Part shown: one piece after another, positions 52,157 to 60,843 of the stretch
How the letters are laid out: each line of letters opens with the position of its first letter
How positions within the stretch are numbered: the stretch's first letter is position 1
DNA from: an uncultured Pelagibacteraceae bacterium
GTDB taxonomy: Bacteria > Pseudomonadota > Alphaproteobacteria > Pelagibacterales > Pelagibacteraceae
Reading direction: 5' to 3'
Assembly: GCA_902566315.1 (NCBI GenBank)
Contig: CACFIL010000005.1
Location: 1-64,000, forward strand
DNA length: 64,000 nucleotides
Program-made: the position numbers and the translations under genes
The notes under the pieces: generated by a model
Seen by the model: only the letters and a program-made list of their open reading frames with translations
Databases searched by the model: none
Told to the model about the DNA's origin: nothing

Positions 52157-55100
52157 ATGTATTTAACTGATGTTAGTATTAGAAGACCAGCACTTTCATG
52201 GGTATTATCATTAATACTTGTTGTATTTGGAACTTTTGTTTTTTCAAAATTACCAGTAAGAGAACTTCCATCAGGTCTACAACCACCTGTGGTTCAGGTT
52301 CAGGTAAAATATGCTTCAGCCTCAGCTCCGATTGTTGATGAAGAGGTAACACAAGTAATTGAAGAAGTCATAGGTGGAGCAGAGGGAATAAAAAATATAG
52401 ATGCTAAATCAGAAAATGGGAAAAGCACAATAAATATTGAATTTGACACTGCTATTGACCTTGACAATGCAGCTAATGATGTAAGGGAAAGAATTGCTCG
52501 AGTTGTTGGAAGACTTCCCGCAGAATCTGAGGCACCAAGAATACTTAAGCAATCAGCGGGTTTTACAACTACTATGTGGCTAGCTTTGTCCTCAGAAACT
52601 TGGAGTGATCTTGAGTTGGGAGATTATGCAGAAAGATATTTAGTTGATCAGTTTTCCAGTATTAAAAATGTTGGCCGAATAAGAACAGGTGGCCTTAGGG
52701 AACAGAGTATAAGAGTGTGGATAGATCCAATCAAATTAGCTGCAAATAATTTAACTATACAAGAAGTAGAGAGATCATTAAGAAATGAAAATGTTAGATT
52801 ACCAGCAGGTACACTTGAAGCTGAAAATATAGATTTAACGATCAACATTGATAAATCATACAATGACTTAGAAAAACTAAAGGAGCTACCAATTAAGAAG
52901 GCTAAAGACAATATAGTAAGACTATCGGATATTGCAAATTTAGAATTAGGCCCTGTCACAGAGAAAGTTTTATTTAGAGCTCAGAGCAAAGGAGCACTAA
53001 ATTTAAAAACTATGGGAATAGGTATTTATGCAAGAAGTGGAGCCTCAACTGTTGAATTATCAAAAGAAGTTGAAAAAAAAATTATAGAAATAAAAAAAAC
53101 TTTACCAGCTGATTTAAATTTAGAAATAGCTTTTAATAGAGCCACTTATATTGGTGAAGCAATAAATGAAGTTTATAAAACTTTAGTCATAGCTTTTATA
53201 CTTGTAGTGATAATAATTTATTTATTTTTAGGAAACTTAAAAGCAGTTATTGTTCCTGCAATAGCTTTACCAGTAAGTCTGATTGCAACTTTCTTAGGTT
53301 TATATATATTTGATTTATCAATTAATATATTTGTCTTATTAAGTTTTATATTAGCAATTGGAATTATTACTGATGACTCGGTCATTATGACTGATGCGAT
53401 ATATAGAAGAATTGAAAATGGTGAGACACCGCTTGTAGCAGCTTATAAAGGCTCTAAACAAATTACATTTGCAATTATTGCAACAACTCTTATTTTAGTT
53501 GCAGTATTTTTACCTTTAATTTTTATTGAAGGTATTGCTGGAACATTATTTAAAGAAACTGCAATAGCGCTATCATTTGCAATTGTAGTCTCATCATTTG
53601 TTGCTCTAACACTTTCGCCAATGCTAGGTAGTAAATTTCTTGATAAAAAGAAAAAGTCTAATTTCTTGACAAGAGGATTTGATAAATTTTTTCAAGGTTT
53701 TTCAAAATTTTACACTGAGACATTGGGATTTTGGATGAATAAGAAGAAAACAATAATAACATTTATAATTTTTATCGTAGTTGCATCTGGAGCTTTGTAC
53801 AATTATACAAAAAAAGAGTTATTGCCATTAGAAGATCGTGGTGTTTACTTAGTTATAGGATTTACTGATGAGGGAAGCTCATTCCAATATACTCAAAAAA
53901 GGGCAGAAGACGTTGAAAAAAGACTTATTCCACTGCTAGATGGAGACAATAGTCCTTACAACAGATTTTTAATGATAGTTCCAGGTTTTGGATCTGAAAA
54001 TAGCTTCTTAATAATTTCACTTTTAGATAATTGGAAAAATAGAAAACAGAATTCTCAAACAATAATGAGACAAGCAATTGGAAAAATAGTTACAGTTCCC
54101 CAAACACTAGCTTTTCCTATTTCTCCACAGTCCATAAGAGTTTCTAGTTACAATAAGCCTGTTCAAATGGTTATTTATGGAAATACATATGAAGAGCTAG
54201 AGCAAATACAATCTCAAGTTATTAGAATGTTAAGAAAGAACAGAAATTTATCAAGACTTGAATCTGACTACACAAGAAATAAACCTGAAGTAAATATAAA
54301 AATTAACAAAAATAAAGCAAAAGACTTAGGAATATCAACTGAAGCAATTGGTCAAACACTAGAAACTTTGTATGGGGGTAAGACAGTTACAAAATTTAAT
54401 AAACTTGGAAAAGAATACCCTATTATTTTACAACAATATTTAGAAGATAGAAAAAATAAAGAAAGTTTAAGTAAAATATTTGTTCGATCAGAAAAAACAG
54501 GTAATTTAGTCTCTCTATCTAATCTTGTTGAATTTAATGAGAAGGGAACAGCAAGTAAGTTGTCAAGATATAACAGACAACGTGCTGTAACAATATCAGC
54601 TAACATAAGTGAAGGTTATACTTTAGCTGAGGCGATAAAGTATTTAGAGGAAACGATGACTAATGTTGCTCCAGATAAACAAATTACCTGGAAAGGAAAA
54701 TCTGAAGAATTAAAAGAAACAAGTAATGAACTTTATATTATATTTGCTCTAGCATTGTTAACAGCTTATCTTGTTATGTCAGCTACTTTTAATTCATTTA
54801 TACACCCATTTATAATTATTTTGACTGTTCCACTCGCGGTATTTGGAGGATTAATATTTATTCTATTTTTAAATTCATCAATAAATATATTTTCACAAAT
54901 CGCTTTAGTAATACTAATTGGTATTTCAACAAAAAATAGTATTCTTATAGTTGATTATGCAAATCAATTGAGAACTAAAGGTAAAGAAATTGAAAAAGCT
55001 GTAAAAGAAGCCTGCAGTTTAAGATTTAGACCAATTATAATGACATCTCTGAGCACAATGATTGCGATGTTGCCTTTAGTAATTGGAAATATTGGTCCAG

Positions 55101-55267
55101 GTGCTGGGGAAGGTTCAAGACTTGCTGTAGGTGCAACTATACTTGGTGGAATGATAATTTCTACCTTTTTCACATTATATGTAACTCCAACAATGTATTT
55201 AACTCTAGCAAAAAATACTAAGAGAATTGATGCAGTTGATATAGAGCTTAAAAAACAATTAAACTAA
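52157..55267 (+). CDS. RND-family efflux pump, inner-membrane permease (HAE1-like)
   Basis: 1036-residue trimeric proton-driven pump. It starts TDVSIRRPALSWVLSLILVVFG and has 12 helices and two large periplasmic loops (about 35-330 and 545-865). The proton-relay residues are D406 and D407 in GIITDDSVIM (helix 4) and K926 in GISTKNSILIVDY (helix 10), so it should be active. Substrates cannot be told. No outer-membrane TolC gene is adjacent. The stop shares CTAA with the stop of the convergent lytic transglycosylase gene. Confidence 0.95.
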   Translation: MYLTDVSIRRPALSWVLSLILVVFGTFVFSKLPVRELPSGLQPPVVQVQVKYASASAPIVDEEVTQVIEEVIGGAEGIKNIDAKSENGKSTINIEFDTAIDLDNAANDVRERIARVVGRLPAESEAPRILKQSAGFTTTMWLALSSETWSDLELGDYAERYLVDQFSSIKNVGRIRTGGLREQSIRVWIDPIKLAANNLTIQEVERSLRNENVRLPAGTLEAENIDLTINIDKSYNDLEKLKELPIKKAKDNIVRLSDIANLELGPVTEKVLFRAQSKGALNLKTMGIGIYARSGASTVELSKEVEKKIIEIKKTLPADLNLEIAFNRATYIGEAINEVYKTLVIAFILVVIIIYLFLGNLKAVIVPAIALPVSLIATFLGLYIFDLSINIFVLLSFILAIGIITDDSVIMTDAIYRRIENGETPLVAAYKGSKQITFAIIATTLILVAVFLPLIFIEGIAGTLFKETAIALSFAIVVSSFVALTLSPMLGSKFLDKKKKSNFLTRGFDKFFQGFSKFYTETLGFWMNKKKTIITFIIFIVVASGALYNYTKKELLPLEDRGVYLVIGFTDEGSSFQYTQKRAEDVEKRLIPLLDGDNSPYNRFLMIVPGFGSENSFLIISLLDNWKNRKQNSQTIMRQAIGKIVTVPQTLAFPISPQSIRVSSYNKPVQMVIYGNTYEELEQIQSQVIRMLRKNRNLSRLESDYTRNKPEVNIKINKNKAKDLGISTEAIGQTLETLYGGKTVTKFNKLGKEYPIILQQYLEDRKNKESLSKIFVRSEKTGNLVSLSNLVEFNEKGTASKLSRYNRQRAVTISANISEGYTLAEAIKYLEETMTNVAPDKQITWKGKSEELKETSNELYIIFALALLTAYLVMSATFNSFIHPFIIILTVPLAVFGGLIFILFLNSSINIFSQIALVILIGISTKNSILIVDYANQLRTKGKEIEKAVKEACSLRFRPIIMTSLSTMIAMLPLVIGNIGPGAGEGSRLAVGATILGGMIISTFFTLYVTPTMYLTLAKNTKRIDAVDIELKKQLN

Positions 55268-55869
55268 AATATAATATATTTTTTAGTAGTAAGTGACTTT
55301 CGACAATTATTAAGCTGTTCCTTGTATTTCTTAGATTGATTTTCAACTTTTTTTGCTAAAAGAATAATTTTTTGGTTCTTTTTATAATTTTTGTAATTTC
55401 CCCAACCTTCATGATAAGCAACATACTGCTTAAATGCGTCATTTTTTGGGATTTTTAGGATCTTTTCTGTTTTGTTTGTGTACCACCCAATAAAATCTAC
55501 ACTATCTTTAAATCTTGTCCTAGTAGCATACTTATTCCCTGTTTCGTCTTTGTATTGTTTCCAGGTTCCTCTTATTGCTTGAGAATAACCAAAAGAACTT
55601 GATGGTCTTTTATAAGGAATAACCTTAAATAATTTTTGTCTAGGTGGTTTTGCCAACCAATCAAAATCTGACTCAATTTTAATTATAGCAAGTTGCAGAT
55701 AAATAGGTGTGCCCCATTTTTGTTCAGTTTTTTTTGCATGTTTGTACCAAAGATATCTTTCAGAAAATATTGAACAGCCATCTGCAGTATTTTTAGGAAT
55801 TGAGGAGCAGCTAGAAAATAAAATAAAAATTAAAAATAAATATATATTTTTATTTCGAATCATTTTCAT
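55264..55869 (-). CDS. Lytic transglycosylase (SLT-like) lipoprotein
   Basis: 201-residue lipoprotein with signal peptide and lipobox FSSC (Cys21). The SLT-like fold has the catalytic Glu E66 in LAIIKIESDFDW, then SSFGYSQAIRGTWKQYKDETG (G-x-x-Q block) and YVAYHEGWGNYK near the end. It probably cleaves peptidoglycan glycan strands at the inner face of the outer membrane, yielding anhydro-muropeptides. This fits the peptidoglycan-recycling genes amgK and murU 2 kb away. Just upstream lies the SNase gene on the same strand. Confidence 0.85.
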   Translation of the reverse strand: MKMIRNKNIYLFLIFILFSSCSSIPKNTADGCSIFSERYLWYKHAKKTEQKWGTPIYLQLAIIKIESDFDWLAKPPRQKLFKVIPYKRPSSSFGYSQAIRGTWKQYKDETGNKYATRTRFKDSVDFIGWYTNKTEKILKIPKNDAFKQYVAYHEGWGNYKNYKKNQKIILLAKKVENQSKKYKEQLNNCRKSLTTKKYIIF

Positions 55870-55871
55870 TA

Positions 55872-56387
55872 TTATCTATTTTTTTTTCTCCATATCCAAG
55901 GATATTCAAATTGCATTTGCCATAAGCCCAAAGAAAATTTTTTTGCAAAAACTTGATATTTTTTAAATTTACCGTTTGAGTATTTAGGATAATCAAATGC
56001 ATAACCATTCTTTACCATGAAAACTGATAGGCTTTCATTTTTTAAAAAACATTCACCTATTAATCTGCTATATTGATCTTTATTTTTTTCTATTTTACAA
56101 TTAACAATCTGATTTCCAATTTTTTCAATGAGCTTATCTTTAGATAACTTCCCACATAGAATTTCAACATTATTCAAAACACATGATTGTTTTTTTCCAA
56201 AAAAAAAATTTTCAGGAGCATCAATTCCACCAAAGCGAATTTTTTTATTATTTATCTTAATTGTGTCACCATCTGTAATTTTGGGTTTACCTGAAATTAA
56301 TAAATAATTTTGTTCTGAAGATAATAAGGGATTAATATTAAAAAAGAGGAAAAAAAAACTAATTAAAATCAGTTTTTGCTTTTTCAT
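55872..56387 (-). CDS. Exported thermonuclease-like (SNase) protein
   Basis: 171-residue protein with an N-terminal signal peptide (about 1-22). The SNase fold has PKITDGDTIKINNKKIRFGGIDAPEN, the metal-binding D-G-D-T-I and G-I-D-A-P-E motifs. The catalytic Arg is in SRLIGEC, and the C-terminal SLGLWQMQFEYPWIWR block is also seen. Length and motifs fit a secreted or periplasmic nuclease. It could degrade DNA or RNA from outside for nucleotides (inference). The start overlaps the zeta-subunit gene by 29 bases. Confidence 0.88.
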   Translation of the reverse strand: MKKQKLILISFFFLFFNINPLLSSEQNYLLISGKPKITDGDTIKINNKKIRFGGIDAPENFFFGKKQSCVLNNVEILCGKLSKDKLIEKIGNQIVNCKIEKNKDQYSRLIGECFLKNESLSVFMVKNGYAFDYPKYSNGKFKKYQVFAKKFSLGLWQMQFEYPWIWRKKNR

Positions 56388-56667
56388 TTAATTCGTCCAT
56401 TTTTTTTCGTAGATCTTCATCTGACACATTTTTTTCTCTCAAATCCTCTTTAATTTTTCGAAAAACGTCTTGATCTCCTGCTTCAGCAAAATCTGCTTTT
56501 ATTACTGATTGAATATAATCTTTTTCTTGATCTGGATTATAACTTAATATTTGAGATACCCATTCACCTAAATATTTATTTCTTCTAGCACTAACTTTGA
56601 ATTGAAGCTCTTGATCGTGGGCAAATTTCTTTTCAAAACTTTTTTTTCTATCTTCAAATGAACTCAT
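56359..56667 (-). CDS. F1Fo ATPase inhibitor, zeta subunit (DUF1476)
   Basis: 102-residue protein of the DUF1476 family, shown in Paracoccus and relatives to be the zeta inhibitor of the ATP synthase. It starts SSFEDRKKSFEKKFAHDQELQFKVSARRNKYLGEWVSQIL, the conserved inhibitory N-terminal helix, and continues with a helix bundle to RKKMDELNEKAKTDFN. It blocks ATP hydrolysis by F1 in the cytoplasm, useful in an energy-limited cell. The family is practically restricted to alphaproteobacteria, supporting the taxonomic call. Confidence 0.93.
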   Translation of the reverse strand: MSSFEDRKKSFEKKFAHDQELQFKVSARRNKYLGEWVSQILSYNPDQEKDYIQSVIKADFAEAGDQDVFRKIKEDLREKNVSDEDLRKKMDELNEKAKTDFN

Positions 56668-56731
56668 TTTAATAAAATAAAAAGATTTAGCTTTATGTCA
56701 ATCTAATTTAATTTATATTTGTGTTAAATTT

Positions 56732-57442
56732 ATGAATAATTTAATACTTGTTAGACACGGACAAAGCGAATGGAACCTAGAAAACCGTTTTACTGGCTGG
56801 GTAGATGTAGGTTTAGCTGCTAAGGGCAAGCTCGAAGCTTGTAAGGCAGGAGAATTAATTAAGGAATTAAACCTTGAATTATCTTATTTTTATACATCCT
56901 TACAGACTAGATCGATCGAAACACTTAATTTAATCCTCAATACTATGAGAATTAAAGATCAAAATATTGTTAATGCCTGGGAACTAAATGAGAGACACTA
57001 CGGAGCCTTAACAGGTTTAAATAAAGATGAAATGAAAAAACTTTATGGAGAAGAAAAAATTCATACTTTTAGAAGATCTTGGGATAACCCACCTGAGCCA
57101 CTAAAAAAAACTAGCCCATATCATCCTTTGAATATTGATATATATAAAAATGTTCCAAAAGATAAAATTCCAGATACAGAATCATTAAAAAATACATATG
57201 AAAGAGTAATACCTTTTTATAAAAAAAATATTGAACCTAAACTAGATAAAAATATTATTGTATCGGCTCATGGAAATTCAATTAGGTCATTATGTAAATA
57301 TATATTTAATTTAGATAATGAAAATATTTCGAGTTTGGAAATACCAACTGGCAATCCTCTATTGATTGTATCTGAAAAAGGAAAGATTAAGAATGCAAAG
57401 TATTTAGATAAGGATAGAGCAAAAGATCTTTTGGTTTTCTAA
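56732..57442 (+). CDS. gpmA: 2,3-bisphosphoglycerate-dependent phosphoglycerate mutase
   Basis: 236-residue glycolytic/gluconeogenic enzyme interconverting 3- and 2-phosphoglycerate. It has the phospho-His loop LVRHGQSEWNLENRFTGW (His9), the ELNERHYGALTGLNK block and the second active His in IIVSAHGNSIRSL. Length matches the dPGM family. It is divergent from the zeta gene with 64 bases between starts. The stop shares CTAA with the stop of the convergent murU gene. Confidence 0.97.
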   Translation: MNNLILVRHGQSEWNLENRFTGWVDVGLAAKGKLEACKAGELIKELNLELSYFYTSLQTRSIETLNLILNTMRIKDQNIVNAWELNERHYGALTGLNKDEMKKLYGEEKIHTFRRSWDNPPEPLKKTSPYHPLNIDIYKNVPKDKIPDTESLKNTYERVIPFYKKNIEPKLDKNIIVSAHGNSIRSLCKYIFNLDNENISSLEIPTGNPLLIVSEKGKIKNAKYLDKDRAKDLLVF

Positions 57443-58125
57443 ATAAATAATTTTTCGTATATTTCAAAATCAGTTAAATGCTTAAATTCACCTTTATACT
57501 CATAACCATAAAGTTTACTTTCTCTTAAAAGTTCATCCCATATTTCAGATATAGGAAAATAATTTAATTGTTTGTGTGATATTAATTCCTTATTAAATAT
57601 TTGACATCCGGTATATTTAAAATTATTTATTTTTTCTTTCAGAAGGATATTATTTTTTACCTCGAAATCTCCATTAAATCTTTTATCGAAACATGTCAAG
57701 TTATTTACAATTAATAAGATATTTTTTATTTTTTTTTCAAAGTAAATTTTCTCCATTTCGAAAATTGATTTGACGTAATTGTCATCCCAAATTGTATCTG
57801 GATTGATTATTAGAACATCATCCTCATTAGATTTTTTAATTAGACTTAAAGTACCACCCCCTGTTCCTAAAATTGTTTCACCATCATCTACAATTTCGAT
57901 GTTTATTGGAAAATTTTTACTATTAATAAAATCAATAATCTTTTCTTTTAAATAAAAAACATTAATTTTAATTTTTTTAATTTTTATTTTTATAAGAAAA
58001 TTAATTGTATTTTCTAATAAAGTTTCATCTTTATAAACTATTAATGGCTTGGGCAAACTATCTGTTATTGGTTGTACTCTCTTACCAAATCCAGCGCAAA
58101 GTATAAGGGCAGTTTTAATTTTCAT
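57439..58125 (-). CDS. murU: N-acetylmuramate 1-phosphate uridylyltransferase-like nucleotidyltransferase
   Basis: Nucleotidyltransferase of 228 residues when begun at the ATG at 58125 (an in-frame ATG eight codons earlier would overlap amgK more). IKTALILCAGFGKRVQPITDSLPKPLIVYKDETLLENTI is the NTP-binding signature, and ILGTGGGTLSLIKK and VLIINPDTIWDD complete the fold. Next to amgK, this is best read as MurU, making UDP-MurNAc from MurNAc-1-P in the peptidoglycan recycling shortcut. The start overlaps the amgK end by 11 bases. Confidence 0.85.
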   Translation of the reverse strand: MKIKTALILCAGFGKRVQPITDSLPKPLIVYKDETLLENTINFLIKIKIKKIKINVFYLKEKIIDFINSKNFPINIEIVDDGETILGTGGGTLSLIKKSNEDDVLIINPDTIWDDNYVKSIFEMEKIYFEKKIKNILLIVNNLTCFDKRFNGDFEVKNNILLKEKINNFKYTGCQIFNKELISHKQLNYFPISEIWDELLRESKLYGYEYKGEFKHLTDFEIYEKLFI

Positions 58126-59065
58126 ATAATTTTCTAATTTTTCTATCAAAGTTTTTAGTTAAAATGTAATTTAAGTCTTTGAATATTGGGTTATTCAAAG
58201 TTCTGTATTCTATCAACTCCCATGCGTGAGGTATAAGTTTAAGGTATTTATTTTTTTTATCTCTCACAGATAATCTAGTAAATATGCCAATTATTTTTAA
58301 ATTCCTTAATACAGACAGAATTTCAAAGTCATTTTTAAACTTCTCAGGGTCTAAGTGTTTATTCTTTTTTATAAACTCATTAAAAATAAAATTTTTAATC
58401 TTTTTATCTGTTTTAAACCTAACATCGTCGATAAGAGAAGCTAAATCATATGCAATATTACCATAGACAGCATCTTGACTGTCTATCAGTCCTAAACCTT
58501 TTTTAGTTATCATTATATTAGATATATGAAAATCTCGATGTACAAAAACTTTATTTTTATAATAAATATTATTTAGTAATTTTTTAAATATCTTATTAAA
58601 TTTGACATTTAAAATTTTATTTTTTTCTCTTTTAATATATTTTGGCAAATACCAATCTAGGAATAAATTACACTCATCTAATAATTTTTTTAATGAATAG
58701 TCTGGAACTTTATAATTAGTTTTTAAAAACGTTTTTTGATACTTAGCTTTTATGTTTTTAATTTTGATCAATAAATCTAAAATTTTTTTATAGTAAATTT
58801 TTTTATTTATTGATTTTTTTTGAAATTTTTTAAAAACCGTTAAATCCCCAAAATCTTCAATCTCAATATAGTTATTTTTGTAATTCTGAGATATTAATTT
58901 AGGAGCTATAATATTTTTTTTTATTAATATTTTATTAATAGCATCATATTCTAACAAATTACTTTTTTTATTTTTTTTACAATGAACAATAATATTTTTT
59001 TTTCCTCTATAAAAATTTCTAAATGATGCATCTCCAGTTAGTTTTTTCAATTTATTTAAATTCAT
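58115..59065 (-). CDS. amgK: Anomeric MurNAc/GlcNAc kinase-like phosphotransferase
   Basis: 316-residue aminoglycoside-phosphotransferase-fold kinase. The catalytic loop is VFVHRDFHISNIMITKKGLGLIDSQDAVYGNIAYDLASLIDD, with the Asp of H-R-D-F-H and the metal-binding I-D-S-Q-D. In Pseudomonas and Caulobacter AmgK phosphorylates the anomeric hydroxyl of MurNAc or GlcNAc; MurU uses the product. The operon order tsaE-amgK-murU is common in alphaproteobacteria. The start overlaps the tsaE end by 14 bases. The sequence is extremely Lys/Ile rich, like others here. Confidence 0.85.
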   Translation of the reverse strand: MNLNKLKKLTGDASFRNFYRGKKNIIVHCKKNKKSNLLEYDAINKILIKKNIIAPKLISQNYKNNYIEIEDFGDLTVFKKFQKKSINKKIYYKKILDLLIKIKNIKAKYQKTFLKTNYKVPDYSLKKLLDECNLFLDWYLPKYIKREKNKILNVKFNKIFKKLLNNIYYKNKVFVHRDFHISNIMITKKGLGLIDSQDAVYGNIAYDLASLIDDVRFKTDKKIKNFIFNEFIKKNKHLDPEKFKNDFEILSVLRNLKIIGIFTRLSVRDKKNKYLKLIPHAWELIEYRTLNNPIFKDLNYILTKNFDRKIRKLYEN

Positions 59066-59531
59066 TAATTATTTTTTTGTTTTTTGAAATTATTGTAAGA
59101 TAACGCTCAGTATAGCTCTTATTATATTTAAATATTAAGCTAATACTATTTTTAATTTTTAGTTTTTTTATAATTTCTGGCCATTCAATTAGGGTTATTT
59201 GTTTTTTTAAATCTTCTTGGATACCTAAGTTATTAAGCTCTTTTTGATTTTTAATTCTGTATAAATCATAGTGTTTTATTGAAATTTTTTTTATCTGATA
59301 TTCGTTTGTAATATTAAAAGTAGGACTAGGAACCTCTGATATTTTCTGTCTATTTATTCTTTGAAATGAATTTATAATGTATTTAATGAACGTAGTTTTT
59401 CCTACACCTAAATTGCCAGTTAAAAGTATGAAATCTCCTACATTGATAAGTTTACAAAGTTTTTCAGCTACAAGTTTTGTATCTTTTTCTTTAGAAATAT
59501 TTATTTTGCCGCTTCTAGTAGCGATAAGCAT
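59052..59531 (-). CDS. tsaE: tRNA threonylcarbamoyladenosine biosynthesis ATPase TsaE
   Basis: 159-residue P-loop ATPase needed with TsaB and TsaD to make t6A37 in tRNAs that read ANN codons. Walker A is [13 protein letters not shown] at about 37-49. [13 protein letters not shown] (the SPTF switch), KHYDLYRI and LIEWPEII are all TsaE hallmarks. The start overlaps the end of ahcY by 17 bases, and amgK follows with a 14-base overlap. Confidence 0.95.
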   Translation of the reverse strand: MLIATRSGKINISKEKDTKLVAEKLCKLINVGDFILLTGNLGVGKTTFIKYIINSFQRINRQKISEVPSPTFNITNEYQIKKISIKHYDLYRIKNQKELNNLGIQEDLKKQITLIEWPEIIKKLKIKNSISLIFKYNKSYTERYLTIISKNKKIINEFK

Positions 59532-60801
59532 GAGGCTTGTATGGTCCCTCTGGTGTTACGCTTATATAGTCAGCTTGCTCTTTTGATAATGGTGTTAATT
59601 TTGCACCAACCTTATCTAAGTGAAGTCTTGCCACTTTTTCGTCTAAGTGTTTAGGAAGTACATAAACTTTATTTTCATAGTTATCTGAATTGTTCCAAAG
59701 CTCAATTTGTGCAATAACCTGATTGGTAAATGATGCACTCATTACAAAGCTTGGGTGACCTGTTCCACAACCTAAATTTACAAGTCTTCCTTCAGCTAAC
59801 AATATTAATCTTTTGTCATCTGGGAATGTTATTTCATGTACTTGTGGTTTTACTTCATCCCATTTATAATTTTTCAAAGCTTCAACTTGAATTTCGTTAT
59901 CAAAGTGTCCAATATTGCATAAAATAGATCTGTCTTTCATAGCTCTCATATGGTCTGCCGTTACTACGTCTTTATTTCCAGTTGCAGTTACAACAATATC
60001 TGCTTGACCAATCATTTCATCCATTAAAACTACTTCGTAACCTTCCATAGCAGCTTGTAATGCACAGATAGGATCAGTTTCAGTAACTAAAACTCTCGCT
60101 CCACTTTGTCTTAAAGATGCTGCGCTACCTTTCCCAACATCACCAAAGCCTGCAACAATTGCAACTTTTCCTGACATCATTACATCTGTAGCTCTTTTAA
60201 TTCCATCAACTAAACTTTCCCTACATCCGTATAAATTATCAAATTTTGATTTTGTAACTGAGTCGTTTACATTAATTGCTGGTACTAACAATTGACCTTG
60301 TTCTTCCATTTTTTTAAGTGCTAAAACACCTGTTGTTGTTTCTTCACTCAAACCTTTTACACCTTTTAATAAATCTTTGTAATCTTTATGCATAAGAGCA
60401 GTAAGATCTCCACCATCATCTAATATCATGTTAGGGATCCAGTCTTTTTTACCCTCTATAGTCTGTTTTACACACCACCAATATTCTTCCTCTGTCTCAC
60501 CCTTCCATGCAAATACTGGGATACCAGCTTTTGCGATTGCTGCTGCTGCATGATCTTGTGTTGAAAATATATTGCATGAAGACCATCTACATTCTGCACC
60601 TAAATCAACAAGAGTTTCAATCAAAACTGCTGTTTGAATTGTCATGTGAAGACAACCTAAAATTTTTGCACCTTTAAGTGGATTTTTGCCTTTATACTCG
60701 GCTCTTACTGCCATTAGTCCTGGCATTTCGGTCTCTGCTAAAGAGATTTCTTTTCTTCCAAATTCAGCTTCGTTGATATCTTTTACTTTATAATCTGTCA
60801 T
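59515..60801 (-). CDS. ahcY: Adenosylhomocysteinase (S-adenosylhomocysteine hydrolase)
   Basis: 428-residue NAD-dependent enzyme splitting S-adenosylhomocysteine to homocysteine and adenosine, keeping methyltransferases free of product inhibition. Recognisable blocks are [61 protein letters not shown] and the NAD loop [16 protein letters not shown]; it ends [10 protein letters not shown]. It lies 42 bases after chvG, too short a gap to hold an S-adenosylhomocysteine riboswitch. Confidence 0.98.
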   Translation of the reverse strand: MTDYKVKDINEAEFGRKEISLAETEMPGLMAVRAEYKGKNPLKGAKILGCLHMTIQTAVLIETLVDLGAECRWSSCNIFSTQDHAAAAIAKAGIPVFAWKGETEEEYWWCVKQTIEGKKDWIPNMILDDGGDLTALMHKDYKDLLKGVKGLSEETTTGVLALKKMEEQGQLLVPAINVNDSVTKSKFDNLYGCRESLVDGIKRATDVMMSGKVAIVAGFGDVGKGSAASLRQSGARVLVTETDPICALQAAMEGYEVVLMDEMIGQADIVVTATGNKDVVTADHMRAMKDRSILCNIGHFDNEIQVEALKNYKWDEVKPQVHEITFPDDKRLILLAEGRLVNLGCGTGHPSFVMSASFTNQVIAQIELWNNSDNYENKVYVLPKHLDEKVARLHLDKVGAKLTPLSKEQADYISVTPEGPYKPHAYRY

Positions 60802-60843
60802 AAGGTAGGGCTTTTAGCAACTTTATTTATATTAATCAACTTT

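Noticed and set aside
60802-60843. S-adenosylhomocysteine or SAM riboswitch before ahcY
   Set aside because: Only 42 bases separate chvG and ahcY and no pseudoknot-like pairing is visible.
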